A stretch of DNA of 64,000 bases. Source: Candidatus Pantoea edessiphila (lineage in GTDB: Bacteria > Pseudomonadota > Gammaproteobacteria > Enterobacterales > Enterobacteriaceae). Below the pieces are notes generated by a model that had not been told where the DNA came from, made no database searches, and saw only the letters and a list, made by a program, of their open reading frames with translations. Location of the stretch: contig NZ_PDKU01000003.1 of the NCBI RefSeq assembly GCF_002933355.1, positions 1 through 64,000 of the forward strand. Reading direction: 5' to 3'. Both the position numbers and the translations under genes were made by a program. Each line of letters starts with the position of its first letter. The first letter of the stretch is position 1. Shown piece after piece: positions 63,921 through 64,000 of this stretch.

Positions 63921-64000
63921 TGCATCCTATAGCTTTTATATTTTCTCGTGTACCGCATGGCAGTACTCTAGGTCTAGAAGGATTAAATGCGGCAATAGCC
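63920..64000 (+). CDS. tusC: Sulfurtransferase complex subunit TusC, N-terminal part
   Basis: The 27 codons before the window edge read MHPIAFIFSRVPHGSTLGLE and continue, matching the TusC N-terminus (IAFVFSTAPHG...GREGLDALLA in E. coli). The ATG at 63920 overlaps the tusD stop, as expected for translational coupling in tusDCB. The gene runs off the window. Confidence 0.93.
   Translation, partial: MHPIAFIFSRVPHGSTLGLEGLNAAIA

Overview
The window is a very A+T-rich stretch of a reduced gammaproteobacterial (Enterobacterales-type) chromosome. Nearly every protein is a full-length, readily recognised orthologue of an Escherichia coli or Yersinia gene. Neighbouring genes keep enteric order, but gene after gene is missing between them and the gaps hold unrecognisable A+T-rich DNA. 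There are no insertion sequences, prophages, CRISPR arrays or defence genes. This is the pattern of a long-term host-restricted symbiont, most like the nutritional endosymbionts of insects. The exact lineage cannot be fixed from this window.

Layout. 1-86 is the 3' end of a 5S rRNA. 115-6801 holds aroQ-accB-accC (minus), mreBCD and mdh. 6833-27875 is an eroded version of one enteric neighbourhood: mscM-psd, orn, tRNA-Gly, nnr, a dead tsaE, mutL, miaA, hflK-hflC, purA, rnr, rlmB, rpsF-rpsR-rplI, cysQ and ppa. 28132-40969 carries rnpB, yqjE-yqjK, yqjA, a 40-bp tandem array, tRNA-Ile2(CAU), the rpsU-dnaG-rpoD macromolecular-synthesis genes, tsaD, folB, cca, ribB and plsC. 41166-50304 holds prfC, a chloroperoxidase-like hydrolase, yggS, a frameshifted hemW, trmB, yggX, ruvX-yqgE, gshB and hemB. 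50650-64000 holds rsmD, ftsY, rpoH, yhgN, asd, nfuA, bioH, aroK-aroB, rpe, trpS, crp, tusD and the start of tusC.

Functionally the window is dominated by information processing (sigma factors 70 and 32, primase, RNase P, RNase R, tRNA and rRNA modification, ribosomal proteins, RF3). It also carries envelope and shape functions (MreBCD, Psd, PlsC, MscM, HflKC, DedA) and steps of biosynthesis a host may depend on: shikimate (aroQ, aroK, aroB), aspartate family (asd), riboflavin (ribB), folate (folB), biotin use and synthesis (accB, accC, bioH), haem (hemB) and glutathione (gshB).

The least ordinary things are signs of ongoing decay and slippage. hemW is interrupted at a run of nine A and would be restored by one extra A. 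A short tsaE remnant has lost its ATPase core beside an otherwise intact t6A gene, tsaD. Sixteen perfect 12-bp repeats give MreC a (DNSS)n tail. Five perfect 40-bp repeats follow the tRNA-Ile2 gene. Smaller tandem duplications lie upstream of mreB and inside hflK. Comparisons with E. coli proteins are from memory; no search was run.
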